Shown: piece by piece, positions 1 to 8,456 of the stretch
Position numbering within the stretch: position 1 is the stretch's first letter
How the letters are laid out: each line of letters starts with the position of its first letter
Origin: JAJZMF01 sp035702845
GTDB lineage: Bacteria > Actinomycetota > Acidimicrobiia > Acidimicrobiales > Palsa-688
Assembly (NCBI GenBank): GCA_035702845.1
Contig: DASSZK010000007.1
Location: 1 to 8,531 of the forward strand
Direction of reading: 5' to 3'
Length of the DNA: 8,531 nucleotides
Notes under the pieces: model-generated
Database searches by the model: none
Told to the model about the DNA's origin: nothing
Seen by the model: only the letters and a program-made list of their open reading frames with translations
Program-made: the position numbers and the translations under genes

Positions 1-268
1 GGGGACCGAGCTCTTTCAGAGCGCCGACGAGGAGCTGCGTGCTGTCCGCGCCGGCCCACCGAGGCGAAGTGTCGGGGAACAACGACCCAATGTCGCCCTG
101 GCCGGCCGCCCCCAGTACAGCGTCCGTTATGGCATGGCACACCACGTCCGCATCGCTGTGGCCGGCAAGGCCGGGCCCGTCGACGAGCACACCACCCAGG
201 ACCAGTGGGCGCTCAGGGTCAGGCGAAAACGGGTGGATGTCGAAGCCCTGGCCCACACGGATGTTCAT
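1..268 (-). CDS. ispF: 2-C-methyl-D-erythritol 2,4-cyclodiphosphate synthase, 5' part (cut by window edge)
   Basis: This is the N-terminal 89 codons of IspF, which cyclises CDP-ME 2-phosphate to MEcPP with release of CMP in the MEP isoprenoid pathway (cytosolic, Zn-dependent trimer in known members). Translating the minus strand from ATG 268 gives MNIRVGQGFDIHPF, with the metal ligands D10 and H12 of the family GFDxH motif. It continues with LAGHSDADVVCHAITDAVLG, where H45 is the third metal ligand, and then GDIGSLFPDT. The start overlaps the ispD stop in an ATGA (265-268), so translational coupling with ispD is likely. The remaining C-terminal part, about 70 residues in the family, lies beyond base 1. 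Nothing visible is abnormal. The family assignment is very secure; the truncation is due to the window only. Confidence 0.95.
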   Translation of the reverse strand, partial: MNIRVGQGFDIHPFSPDPERPLVLGGVLVDGPGLAGHSDADVVCHAITDAVLGAAGQGDIGSLFPDTSPRWAGADSTQLLVGALKELGP

Positions 269-1029
269 GCCCGGCACCCGATGGCGCGCAGGAGTGTTCC
301 GGCCAAAGCCATGTCGGCAGTGCTCGTCACCTTGAGGTTGGTACTGGCGCCGGCCACTTCGACCACTCTCCCGCCGCCCGCCTCCACGAGCGCCGCATCG
401 TCAGTCGCCTCGGCATCACCGCTGTGGGCCCGGCGAAGTGCACTTGCCGCAAAGCCTTGTGGCGTCTGGGAAGCGACCAGGCGGGAGCGGTCGAGGGTGA
501 CCAGGCGGCCGTCGTCGTCTCGCTGCTTTACCGTGTCGGTCACAGGTATGCACGGTACGGCGGCATCAGCTCCAGCACGTACAGCCTCGATGACTTCTTT
601 CCACAGAGCCTCGCCTGCCAGCGGGCGTGCAGCGTCATGGACGAGGACCACTTGGGCATTGGCCGGTACGGCTTGCAGGCCGTTGCGCACAGAGGCGGTC
701 CTCGTTGGGCCTCCGGCAACGACTGCACTACAACGAGAGCCGGCATCGAGCACGTAGGTCTCACCCAGGACGCTCTCGGGTACCACCAGGACCACGCCTT
801 GACAGGTGCGGCACGCCACATCAATGGACCACTCGACCACGGGGCGCCCGCACAGGTCGGCGAACTGCTTGTAGCCGCCGAAGCGCGCACCGGAACCCCC
901 GGCGACGATAACGGCCCAAACGTTTAGCCGTCTGTCGTCAGCCGGGCTGTCGGTGTTAGCCGCGTTCTCCCTGTTGGTGGGGCTGTCGCCGTTGGCCCTA
1001 CCGTCAGCGAAGCCGCGTTGTGCCTGCAC
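265..1029 (-). CDS. ispD: 2-C-methyl-D-erythritol 4-phosphate cytidylyltransferase
   Basis: IspD joins MEP and CTP to give CDP-ME in the MEP pathway. The 254-aa product shows the nucleotide-binding loop VIVAGGSGARFGGYKQ (R49 and K54 match the family catalytic Arg/Lys), GGPTRTASVRNGL at about 107-118, VLVHDAARP at 128-136, PVTDTVK, SQTPQGF at 188-193, TDDAALVE and the C-terminal LKVTSTADMALA with K233. The loop between R49 and K54 is short, and the usual Pro before Lys is Tyr. The start is GTG 1029, 9 nt after the carD stop. No ATG, GTG or TTG occurs in frame between it and the first beta strand, so a 35-residue polar extension is forced. No good Shine-Dalgarno precedes it, which suggests coupling to carD translation. 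The stop overlaps the ispF start by 4 nt. The identification is secure; the exact start is less so. Confidence 0.95.
   Translation of the reverse strand: MQAQRGFADGRANGDSPTNRENAANTDSPADDRRLNVWAVIVAGGSGARFGGYKQFADLCGRPVVEWSIDVACRTCQGVVLVVPESVLGETYVLDAGSRCSAVVAGGPTRTASVRNGLQAVPANAQVVLVHDAARPLAGEALWKEVIEAVRAGADAAVPCIPVTDTVKQRDDDGRLVTLDRSRLVASQTPQGFAASALRRAHSGDAEATDDAALVEAGGGRVVEVAGASTNLKVTSTADMALAGTLLRAIGCRA
944..997 (-). repeat. imperfect 18-nt direct repeat inside the ispD N-terminal extension
   Basis: Plus-strand bases 944-961 and 980-997 agree at 15 of 18 positions (shared GGGCTGTCG..GTT.GCC) with a period of 36 nt. On the coding strand this gives two similar peptide units, ANGDSPTN (residues 12-19) and ANTDSPAD (24-31), spaced 12 residues apart. 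The repeat lies wholly within the extra 35 residues before the IspD catalytic fold. It is probably a local duplication in a disordered segment. Confidence 0.6.
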
Positions 1030-1038
1030 GGCGAGCGT

Positions 1039-1518
1039 CTAGGGCAGAGCTTCGTCGAGCTTCTTCTCCGCCTCGGCCACAGACACGCCGATGGCGAAGG
1101 TCAGCTCCGACACAAGGATCTGGCGGGCACGGTTCAACATCCGCTTCTCGCCCGCAGACAGGCCCTTGTCCTTGTCGCGGTTGGACAAGTTACGCACAAC
1201 TTCGGCGACCTGGTAGATGTCGCCTGACTTCAGCTTCTCTACGTGGTTCTTGTACCGGCGTGACCAGTTGGTCGGCATACGCACGTCCTTTTTGCGAAGG
1301 ACGGCGAAGACTTCCTCGACCTCTTCGTCGTTGATGACCTCGCGGATGCCCACATCGGCGGTCTTGTCCACCGGCACGTATGCCGTCAGGTCACCGTAGG
1401 CGACTTTGAGGACGAGGTACTCGGTGGGCTCGCCGTCGCGAGGGCGCACCTCGCGCCTTTCGATGACTGCTGCCCCGTGATGGGGGTAGACGACCTTGTC
1501 CCCGACGTCGAACGACAT
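1039..1518 (-). CDS. carD: CarD/CdnL-type RNA polymerase-binding transcription factor
   Basis: CarD binds the RNA polymerase beta subunit and wedges into the upstream edge of the promoter bubble, stabilising open complexes at many promoters, including rRNA promoters in mycobacteria. The 159-aa protein has the N-terminal Tudor-like RNAP-interaction domain (VGDKVVYPHHGAAVIE, then EYLVLKVAYGDLTAYVPV) and the helical C-terminal DNA-binding domain (PTNWSRRYK, then LSAGEKRMLNRARQILVSEL). The wedge Trp is at residue 85, as in Mycobacterium tuberculosis CarD. R25 of that protein is retained, but the RNAP-contacting R47 position is Tyr here. The ATG start at 1518 is preceded by AGGAG 4 nt upstream. 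The gene is first in a probable carD-ispD-ispF operon and divergent from the Crp-type gene. Length and sequence are normal for actinobacteria. Confidence 0.97.
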   Translation of the reverse strand: MSFDVGDKVVYPHHGAAVIERREVRPRDGEPTEYLVLKVAYGDLTAYVPVDKTADVGIREVINDEEVEEVFAVLRKKDVRMPTNWSRRYKNHVEKLKSGDIYQVAEVVRNLSNRDKDKGLSAGEKRMLNRARQILVSELTFAIGVSVAEAEKKLDEALP

Positions 1519-1522
1519 ACGT

Positions 1523-1527
1523 CTCCT
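1523..1527 (-). promoter_or_regulatory. ribosome binding site of carD
   Basis: The coding strand reads AGGAG, then ACGT, then ATG. This is a good anti-SSU match just upstream and fixes the carD start at 1518. Confidence 0.7.
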
Positions 1528-1561
1528 GAAAACAGCTGCTAGAGCGGTATTGCCTCCCTCC

Positions 1562-1591
1562 AGGGTAGGCCTTTTGCGAGCTTCCTACCAA
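1562..1591 (-). promoter_or_regulatory. candidate sigma-70-type promoter of carD-ispD-ispF
   Basis: On the minus strand TTGGTA (1586-1591) stands 18 nt before TACCCT (1562-1567). The second fits the actinobacterial -10 pattern TAnnnT, and the first matches the -35 TTGACA at four of six bases. It would leave a leader of about 35-40 nt before the carD ATG. This is a pattern match by eye, and chance hits are possible. Confidence 0.35.
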
Positions 1592-1632
1592 CTGGGGTGC
1601 TCTCGAAGGTCGGTAAGTGGCCTAAGGGGGTA

Positions 1633-1647
1633 GATGGCGACGCCATC
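1633..1647. repeat. 15-bp perfect palindrome, possible operator
   Basis: GATGGCG-A-CGCCATC has two perfect 7-bp arms around a single base. It lies 46 nt upstream of the Crp-type ATG, inside the divergent region. Its size and position suit a dimeric helix-turn-helix regulator, or an RNA hairpin in the leader. Which protein, if any, binds is unknown; autoregulation is one possibility. Confidence 0.45.
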
Positions 1648-1693
1648 GCCGGGCCCAGCGCGCGGACAGGACAGCGGCTAGCGTTTGGCTTCC

Positions 1694-2353
1694 ATGGAAG
1701 ACGTGTCAGCCCTCTCCAGATCGGAACTGTTCTCCGCCCTTGGGCAAGAGGCCCTGGCCCGGGTGGCCGCCGAAGCGTCCACCACCCGTTTGGAGCGCAA
1801 CGATGCCCTCTTCGCCGAGGGCGACGACGCGCAGGAGCTTTTCGTCATGTTGAGCGGCCGCGTCGCCATCGCCAAACGCTCTCCCGACGGGCGGGAATCA
1901 CTAGTGGCGTTAATGGAGAAGGGCGACCTTTTTGGCGAAATGCCGCTGTTCGACGACGAGCCACGCTCGGCCTCGGCGCGGGCCTTGGAGCGCAGCGAGG
2001 TTGCCAGGATCTCCTTCGATGTAGTGCGCAAGGAACTGGAGGAGGAGCCGGCCCTACTGTGGCACGTCGTGGGCATCCTGGCCCGGCGCCTTCGCTCTGC
2101 GGATGACGCCTTGGCCGACGCAATGCTCTTGGACGTCACCGGCCGTACCGCTAAGCGGCTCTTAGAGCTGGCGGGCGATGCCGATGAGTTCGTGCTTCCC
2201 ATCACCCAAGAAGAGCTGGCCGGGCTAGTGGGTGCCTCACGCGAACGGGTAAACAAGGCGATCGCCGCCTTCATCCGGCTGCGCTGGGTCGAGCAGGGGG
2301 ACCGCCGCTACCGCATCGTCAACCGCGAACGCCTGGCGCAGCGAGCCCGCTGA
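1694..2353 (+). CDS. Crp/Fnr-family transcriptional regulator with cyclic-nucleotide-binding domain
   Basis: The product is a 219-aa regulator similar in layout to mycobacterial Crp and corynebacterial GlxR. Residues about 10-115 form the cyclic-nucleotide-binding beta-barrel (FAEGDDAQELFVMLSGRVAI, then the phosphate-binding cassette LFGEMPLFDDEPRSAS with G81-E82 and R91-S92). A dimerisation helix follows at about 117-145, and a winged helix-turn-helix at about 170-192 (TQEELAGLVGASRERVNKAI, close to the SRETVNKA recognition helix of mycobacterial Crp). The C terminus ERLAQRAR also matches. The helix residues that contact adenine in Crp (Thr-Ser in E. coli, Thr-Asn in M. tuberculosis) are A136-D137 here, so the ligand may differ. 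ATG 1694 is chosen because MEDV aligns with the start of mycobacterial Crp; TTG 1685 in the same frame is an alternative. Neither has a strong Shine-Dalgarno. It is the only plus-strand gene inside the cluster and converges on disA. Confidence 0.93.
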   Translation: MEDVSALSRSELFSALGQEALARVAAEASTTRLERNDALFAEGDDAQELFVMLSGRVAIAKRSPDGRESLVALMEKGDLFGEMPLFDDEPRSASARALERSEVARISFDVVRKELEEEPALLWHVVGILARRLRSADDALADAMLLDVTGRTAKRLLELAGDADEFVLPITQEELAGLVGASRERVNKAIAAFIRLRWVEQGDRRYRIVNRERLAQRAR

Positions 2354-2369
2354 CCGCTGGGCGCTCAGC
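2349..2369. terminator. hairpin spanning both stop codons of the convergent crp/disA pair
   Basis: GCTGA (2349-2353) pairs with TCAGC (2365-2369). A C:C mismatch follows, then CGC (2355-2357) pairs with GCG (2361-2363) around a 3-nt loop. The TGA stops of both genes lie in the arms. There is no T-tract on either side, so a classical intrinsic terminator is not supported. It could weakly slow transcription from both sides, or simply follow from two genes each ending in GCTGA. Confidence 0.3.
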
Positions 2370-3438
2370 CGAGCCGGTCGAGGATGCTGGTTTCGGCCAG
2401 GCGGGCAAGGCCCTCCTTGACGAAGTGAGACCCGACCACCTCGATGCCCTCTACGGCGTTGAGGTCTTCGGCGCTGGCCCGCAGTACCTGTTGAAGCCCA
2501 CCAAAGCGCTTCACGATGGCCGCCACTACGGGTTCAGGCAACCGGGGGATCTTGGACAGCAACCGGTAGCCGAAGGGCCGCAGTGCGCTCTCCAGGTCGG
2601 GTGTCCCCTCCCCTAGTCGCAGGACGCTGGCCACTCTGGACAGGTTGAGCAAGCGGTCGGTACTGAGCTGGCTGAGGGCCGACAAGGCGTCGGGGACGCC
2701 CCACGACATGTCCGGCATCAGGTAATCCCGCATGATCTGGCGCCGCTCCTCCTCCACGCCGGCGAGCATCTCCTCGAGCTGAAGGCGGACCAGACGGCTG
2801 TCTGTGCCCAGCTCGATGCTGTAACTGTCCACCTCCTCGGCGATGCGCCGGACCATCTCGGTGCGCTGGAGCACGGTTACGACGTCGCGCATGGTGACCA
2901 TGTCCTCGACCTCGAGGGCCGACAAGGCGTTGGTGACCACGTCAAGGCGGTCGCGGTAACCCTCCAGCGTCTCGAGCGCCTGGTTGGCGCGGGCGAGCAA
3001 ACGCTCGACAGGTACCAAGGGACGCTGCTGGTCGCCTCTGTAGACAGTTATGACCGAGCGGTCCTCGGACACGGTGATGACCGGTACATCGATGGAGCGT
3101 GCAACCCGCTCGGCGGTACGGTGGCGCGTACCGGTCTCGGTTGTGGCAACTGCTGGGTTGGGCACTAGGTGGACGTTTGCCCTCGCAATGCGGCTCGCGT
3201 CGGTGGCCAGGATGATGGCCCCATCCATCTTGGCCAGCTCGGACAAACGTTGCGGGCTGAACTCGGAGTCGAGCAAGAAACCGCCCGAGCAGATCGACAA
3301 GACCTCGGGGCCGTCACCGACAACGATCAACGCTCCCATATTCGCTTGAAGTATCCGGTCCAGCCCCTCCCTGAGGGGACGGCCCGGGGCGATGGAGCTC
3401 AGGGCTTCGATCATCGCCGCGCTCAACCTGTCCGGCAC
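2365..3438 (-). CDS. disA: DNA integrity scanning protein DisA (diadenylate cyclase)
   Basis: DisA is an octameric enzyme that condenses two ATP into c-di-AMP and is inhibited when it meets branched DNA such as Holliday junctions. The 357-aa product is full length. The N-terminal DAC domain (about 1-150) carries the catalytic motifs DGA (72-74) and RHRTAER (105-111) and aligns closely with B. subtilis DisA (LAKMDGAIIL, TGTRHRTAERVA). A helical spine follows (about 150-290), then GYRLLSKIPRLPEPVV and a C-terminal helix-hairpin-helix. In that motif the usual GIGxxR is GIEVVG (331-336), so DNA binding may be altered. The start is GTG 3438, because an in-frame TAG lies just upstream; ATG 3414 is the only other option. 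It sits 17 nt after the radA stop, the same pairing as in Bacillus, and its 3' end faces the Crp-type gene. Confidence 0.97.
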   Translation of the reverse strand: MPDRLSAAMIEALSSIAPGRPLREGLDRILQANMGALIVVGDGPEVLSICSGGFLLDSEFSPQRLSELAKMDGAIILATDASRIARANVHLVPNPAVATTETGTRHRTAERVARSIDVPVITVSEDRSVITVYRGDQQRPLVPVERLLARANQALETLEGYRDRLDVVTNALSALEVEDMVTMRDVVTVLQRTEMVRRIAEEVDSYSIELGTDSRLVRLQLEEMLAGVEEERRQIMRDYLMPDMSWGVPDALSALSQLSTDRLLNLSRVASVLRLGEGTPDLESALRPFGYRLLSKIPRLPEPVVAAIVKRFGGLQQVLRASAEDLNAVEGIEVVGSHFVKEGLARLAETSILDRLG

Positions 3439-3455
3439 CGGCCGATGCTAACCCA

Positions 3456-4907
3456 TCAAGAGCTCACCAGAGCCAGGTCCGCCCGCGAATGTGCCGTCTT
3501 GGTGATGTCGGTCGCGGCTACCACCGCTCGTTGGTGGCGCGCCGACGGGAAGAAGACCAGCCTCAGCGCGTCGAAAAGGGTGGCGACGGGCGCCTGGTGC
3601 ATGCCGGAAGGACCGGGCCCGGCGTTGGCTGCCGGGATGACCGCCTCGCCAAAGCCCATACGATGAGCCTCATTGAGCCGCTTGGCGAGAGCGCTGACCC
3701 GGCGCAGCTCGCCTCCCAAGCCGACTTCGCCCAGCGTCACCACCTCAGGCCGCACCGAGCGGTTAACGGCGCACGACGCGAGTGCCACACAGATCGCCAG
3801 GTCGGCAGCGGGCTCGCCGGCGCGGGCCCCTCCAGTGACCGAGACGTAGATATCGCGGGCCCCGATCTTTACTGGCGTACGTTGCTCGAGCACCGCAACG
3901 AGGAAATTGACCCGGCTCGGATCTGCGCCCGTCACCGACCGTCGTGGCACCTTGGACGAAGGGCCAACGAGCGCCTGCACCTCGACAAGCAGCGGCCGGT
4001 GGCCCTCCAAGGGCACCGTGACGGCTGACCCCGGGCAACCGACTTGGCGGTCGGCCAGGAAGAGGCTGCTTGGGTCGGAGACGCCGGTGAGCCCATGCTC
4101 GCCCATCTCGAACAAGCCGATCTCGCCCGTCGGCCCAAAACGGTGCTTCAACGCCCGAAGCGCTCGCAACGACAAGTACCTGTCACCCTCGAACCCGAGA
4201 ACCGTGTCCACCAGGTGCTCAAGCGCCCGCGGGCCGGCCAGGCTGCCGTCCTTGGTCACATGGCCCACCATGACCAAGGCAGCTCCGACCTGTTTGGCCA
4301 GGACCGTCAAGCTCTGCGAGCAGTCGCGCACCTGTGCCAGGGACCCGGCGGCACCGCTCAGGTCAGGGTCGGCTATGGCCTGCACGGAGTCCACGACCAC
4401 CAGGTCAGGGCGCACAGCGGCCATGGCCGACTCCACGGCGGCCAGGTCGGTCGTCTCCAGGACGTAAACGCCGTCGACGTCGGCGCCGAGGCGGTGCGCT
4501 CGGCGCCGGACCTGCGCTGCGGGCTCCTCGGCGGCGACGAGCAGGCATTTGCAGCCGCTCGCCGCCATCGCTGCCAGCGCTTGCAGGAGCAGGGTCGACT
4601 TCCCGGTGCCCGGCTCGCCTCCTATGAGCGTCGAAGAACCTGGCACCAGCCCCCCCGATAGGACTCTGTCCATCTCAGGGATACCCGTGGGCATTGGCCG
4701 GTGACCCTCCATGTCCACTCCAGCCAGGGCTACGGCGGTGGCCATGGCCGCCTGCTCCGGCAATCCCGAGCGGCGCCCGGGCGACTTCGGCTCCTCCGTG
4801 ACAACCTCCAAGCTGTTCCACTCCCCACAGCCATTGCAGCGCCCGGACCAGCGGGCATGAGCGGCCCCGCAAGTAGCACACAGGTACGAGGACCGGGCTT
4901 TTGTCAT
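3456..4907 (-). CDS. radA: DNA repair protein RadA (Sms)
   Basis: RadA is a RecA-like ATPase that promotes branch migration of recombination intermediates. The 483-aa product has an N-terminal four-Cys zinc finger (C10, C13, C24, C27), then PTGIPEMDRVLSGGLVPGSS leading into the Walker A motif GGEPGTGKST (96-105) and Walker B LVVVDS (169-174). The RadA-specific KNRFG motif appears as KHRFG (254-258). The C-terminal Lon-like domain shows GGARAGEPAADLAI (359-372) and LGEVGLGGELRRV. The tail after the last conserved strand runs about 30 residues further than in E. coli RadA (460 aa) and looks unstructured. The start is ATG 4907, directly before the zinc finger; upstream ribosome-binding signals are weak. 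It follows the lipoprotein gene by 30 nt and precedes disA by 17 nt, consistent with co-transcription. Confidence 0.97.
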   Translation of the reverse strand: MTKARSSYLCATCGAAHARWSGRCNGCGEWNSLEVVTEEPKSPGRRSGLPEQAAMATAVALAGVDMEGHRPMPTGIPEMDRVLSGGLVPGSSTLIGGEPGTGKSTLLLQALAAMAASGCKCLLVAAEEPAAQVRRRAHRLGADVDGVYVLETTDLAAVESAMAAVRPDLVVVDSVQAIADPDLSGAAGSLAQVRDCSQSLTVLAKQVGAALVMVGHVTKDGSLAGPRALEHLVDTVLGFEGDRYLSLRALRALKHRFGPTGEIGLFEMGEHGLTGVSDPSSLFLADRQVGCPGSAVTVPLEGHRPLLVEVQALVGPSSKVPRRSVTGADPSRVNFLVAVLEQRTPVKIGARDIYVSVTGGARAGEPAADLAICVALASCAVNRSVRPEVVTLGEVGLGGELRRVSALAKRLNEAHRMGFGEAVIPAANAGPGPSGMHQAPVATLFDALRLVFFPSARHQRAVVAATDITKTAHSRADLALVSS

Positions 4908-4937
4908 GCTGGCAAAGCTACTCAGGGGGTGTGACGG

Positions 4938-5786
4938 CTATACCCAGCCCCGACGTCGGCGCCTGGCCCGGCGAGCCCGACGGCGGTGCCTGAGAACGAG
5001 GGAGGCTGCCGTCAACAGGACGACCAGGGCCCCGGCGCACACCCACGCCAACAGCTGTTGCAACCTGGCCGTATCGACGACCTCGGTACGGAACCCAGCC
5101 GAGATCTGTGCCCCGAGCGCCACGGGGAAGGACCTCGTCACCTCCCCGGGCCTCAGGCTGCGCCGGGGCGCCCCTTGGGGCCGTCCCAACGCCTTACCCG
5201 GCAGACTGAGCACGACGGAGAACGCAAGGTCTCGGTCTGGATGAGGCCCCAGGGCTTGGCGCAGTGCGCCTGGCGGAAGACCGAGGCCGTAGCCGAGGCT
5301 GTGCTCCAGTGCGGGGTCCGCGAAGCACGCCATGGCGCAGCGCAGGTCCACCAGGGCCCGCACAGAGTACTGAGCGCGCAAAGCGCTGGACGACCGAGTG
5401 AGCGTGACGCGGAACGGCCGGGTACGAAGCGGGCCCGAACCGGCGATCTCGGCTGCCAGGTACGGGACCTGGGAGAACGACGAAAACGTGTGCGTGGCCC
5501 GCAACAGCACTCCTCCCCCAGGCGCGGCGCGAGGCCGGCTTACCTGCCACCCCGTTGCGAGCAAGTCGGAGGCCCGCAGGCCCGAAGCGAGGTCCGGCAA
5601 ATCGGCGGCCGTTGACGCTGGGATGTCGACATCGACTGTGAGCGAACCGTGCCCGGGAGCACCGGCGGCCACCTGGACGGTGACCTTCGTCGTTGAGCAA
5701 CCGGTGACGAATATGAGCCCGAGCGCGACAGCGGCTGCGACAAGGCCGGTAAACCGTCCCTGCCGCAGCCGGCTGGTAGCTGTCAG
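4938..5786 (-). CDS. predicted lipoprotein with C-terminal transmembrane anchor (LppM-like architecture)
   Basis: I do not recognise a named gene. The longest reading from a standard start is GTG 5672 (244 aa), but the same frame stays open up to a TAG at 5793-5795. It then encodes a basic n-region (RLRQGRF), a hydrophobic stretch (LVAAAVALGLIFV) and a lipobox VTGC with the Cys codon at 5697-5699. No ATG, GTG or TTG precedes it, so initiation at CTG 5786 (282 aa, AGGG nearby) or CTG 5768 (276 aa) is inferred. After the Cys comes an extracytoplasmic region of about 200 residues beginning TTKVTVQV and GSLTVDVDIPAS. One transmembrane helix follows (LLAWVCAGALVVLLTAASLVL), then an Arg-rich tail (RHRRRARRARRRRRG). 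Lipid anchor, beta-rich domain and C-terminal helix recall mycobacterial LppM (DUF3153); that homology is only suggested. The gene lies between clpC (19-nt gap) and radA (30-nt gap). Function is unknown; an envelope role is likely. Confidence 0.7.
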   Translation of the reverse strand: MTATSRLRQGRFTGLVAAAVALGLIFVTGCSTTKVTVQVAAGAPGHGSLTVDVDIPASTAADLPDLASGLRASDLLATGWQVSRPRAAPGGGVLLRATHTFSSFSQVPYLAAEIAGSGPLRTRPFRVTLTRSSSALRAQYSVRALVDLRCAMACFADPALEHSLGYGLGLPPGALRQALGPHPDRDLAFSVVLSLPGKALGRPQGAPRRSLRPGEVTRSFPVALGAQISAGFRTEVVDTARLQQLLAWVCAGALVVLLTAASLVLRHRRRARRARRRRRGWV

Positions 5787-5805
5787 TTCGCCCTACCGGC
5801 GAGGG

Positions 5806-8290
<2,485 letters not shown>

Positions 8291-8298
<8 letters not shown>

Positions 8299-8392
8299 CG
8301 CTCGCAGCCTCCTCAGCAAATCCGGTGCTCCGCACCTGGAGCCGCCTGACGCCGTTGCGAGCGGCAGAGGCCCTGCTCCCCATGCAAGTCAT
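8291..8392 (-). CDS. possible 33-aa leader ORF overlapping the clpC start
   Basis: A small minus-strand reading frame begins MTCMGSRASAARNG, runs 33 codons and ends in TGA at 8291-8293, just inside the clpC coding region (overlap 8 nt, different frame). Purine-rich GGAAAGGG stands about 5 nt before ATG 8392, and AAGGA stands 8 nt before the second in-frame ATG at 8383. Its position, between a candidate -10 box and clpC, suits a translated leader coupled to clpC. The peptide shows no membrane segment and no stalling motif that I recognise. It may be a chance frame in GC-rich DNA. Confidence 0.3.
8308..8313 (-). promoter_or_regulatory. ribosome binding site deciding the clpC start
   Basis: A full AGGAGG on the minus strand lies 9 nt before TTG 8298. 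It selects this codon over the upstream in-frame TTG 8319. Confidence 0.8.
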
Positions 8393-8425
8393 CCTTACCC
8401 TTTCCATCGGGCTCTTGCGCCCTTC

Positions 8426-8431
8426 AGTGTA
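8426..8431 (-). promoter_or_regulatory. candidate -10 element for the clpC operon
   Basis: TACACT on the minus strand fits TAnnnT and lies about 35 nt upstream of the leader ORF and 130 nt upstream of clpC. There is no good TTGACA 16-18 nt before it, so this is weak. Confidence 0.2.
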
Positions 8432-8456
8432 CCTTTCGCCTCTGACATCAGCGGAG

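Larger units (their letters stand above)
1519..1693. other. divergent intergenic region between carD and the Crp-type gene
   Basis: These 175 nt hold the signals for two genes transcribed away from each other. On the carD side there is a ribosome binding site and a candidate promoter. On the crp side there is a perfect 15-bp palindrome. I see no TGTGA-N6-TCACA Crp box, no convincing promoter for the plus-strand gene and no small gene. Confidence 0.6.

Noticed and set aside
134..927. Plus-strand open frames opposite ispD
   Set aside because: The minus strand encodes all IspD motifs without interruption; the opposite frames show no domain or start signal.
1519..1693. Search for a canonical Crp box that would show autoregulation
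   Set aside because: No TGTGA-N6-TCACA-like sequence is present; only the unrelated palindrome at 1633-1647 stands out.
1597..2106. Plus-strand frame starting before the Crp-type gene and overlapping it
   Set aside because: Its product is Gly/Arg-rich without motifs, and the overlapping frame encodes a clear Crp/Fnr protein.
4044..4661. Long plus-strand frames opposite radA
   Set aside because: They are shadows of the RadA coding frame; no recognisable protein features.
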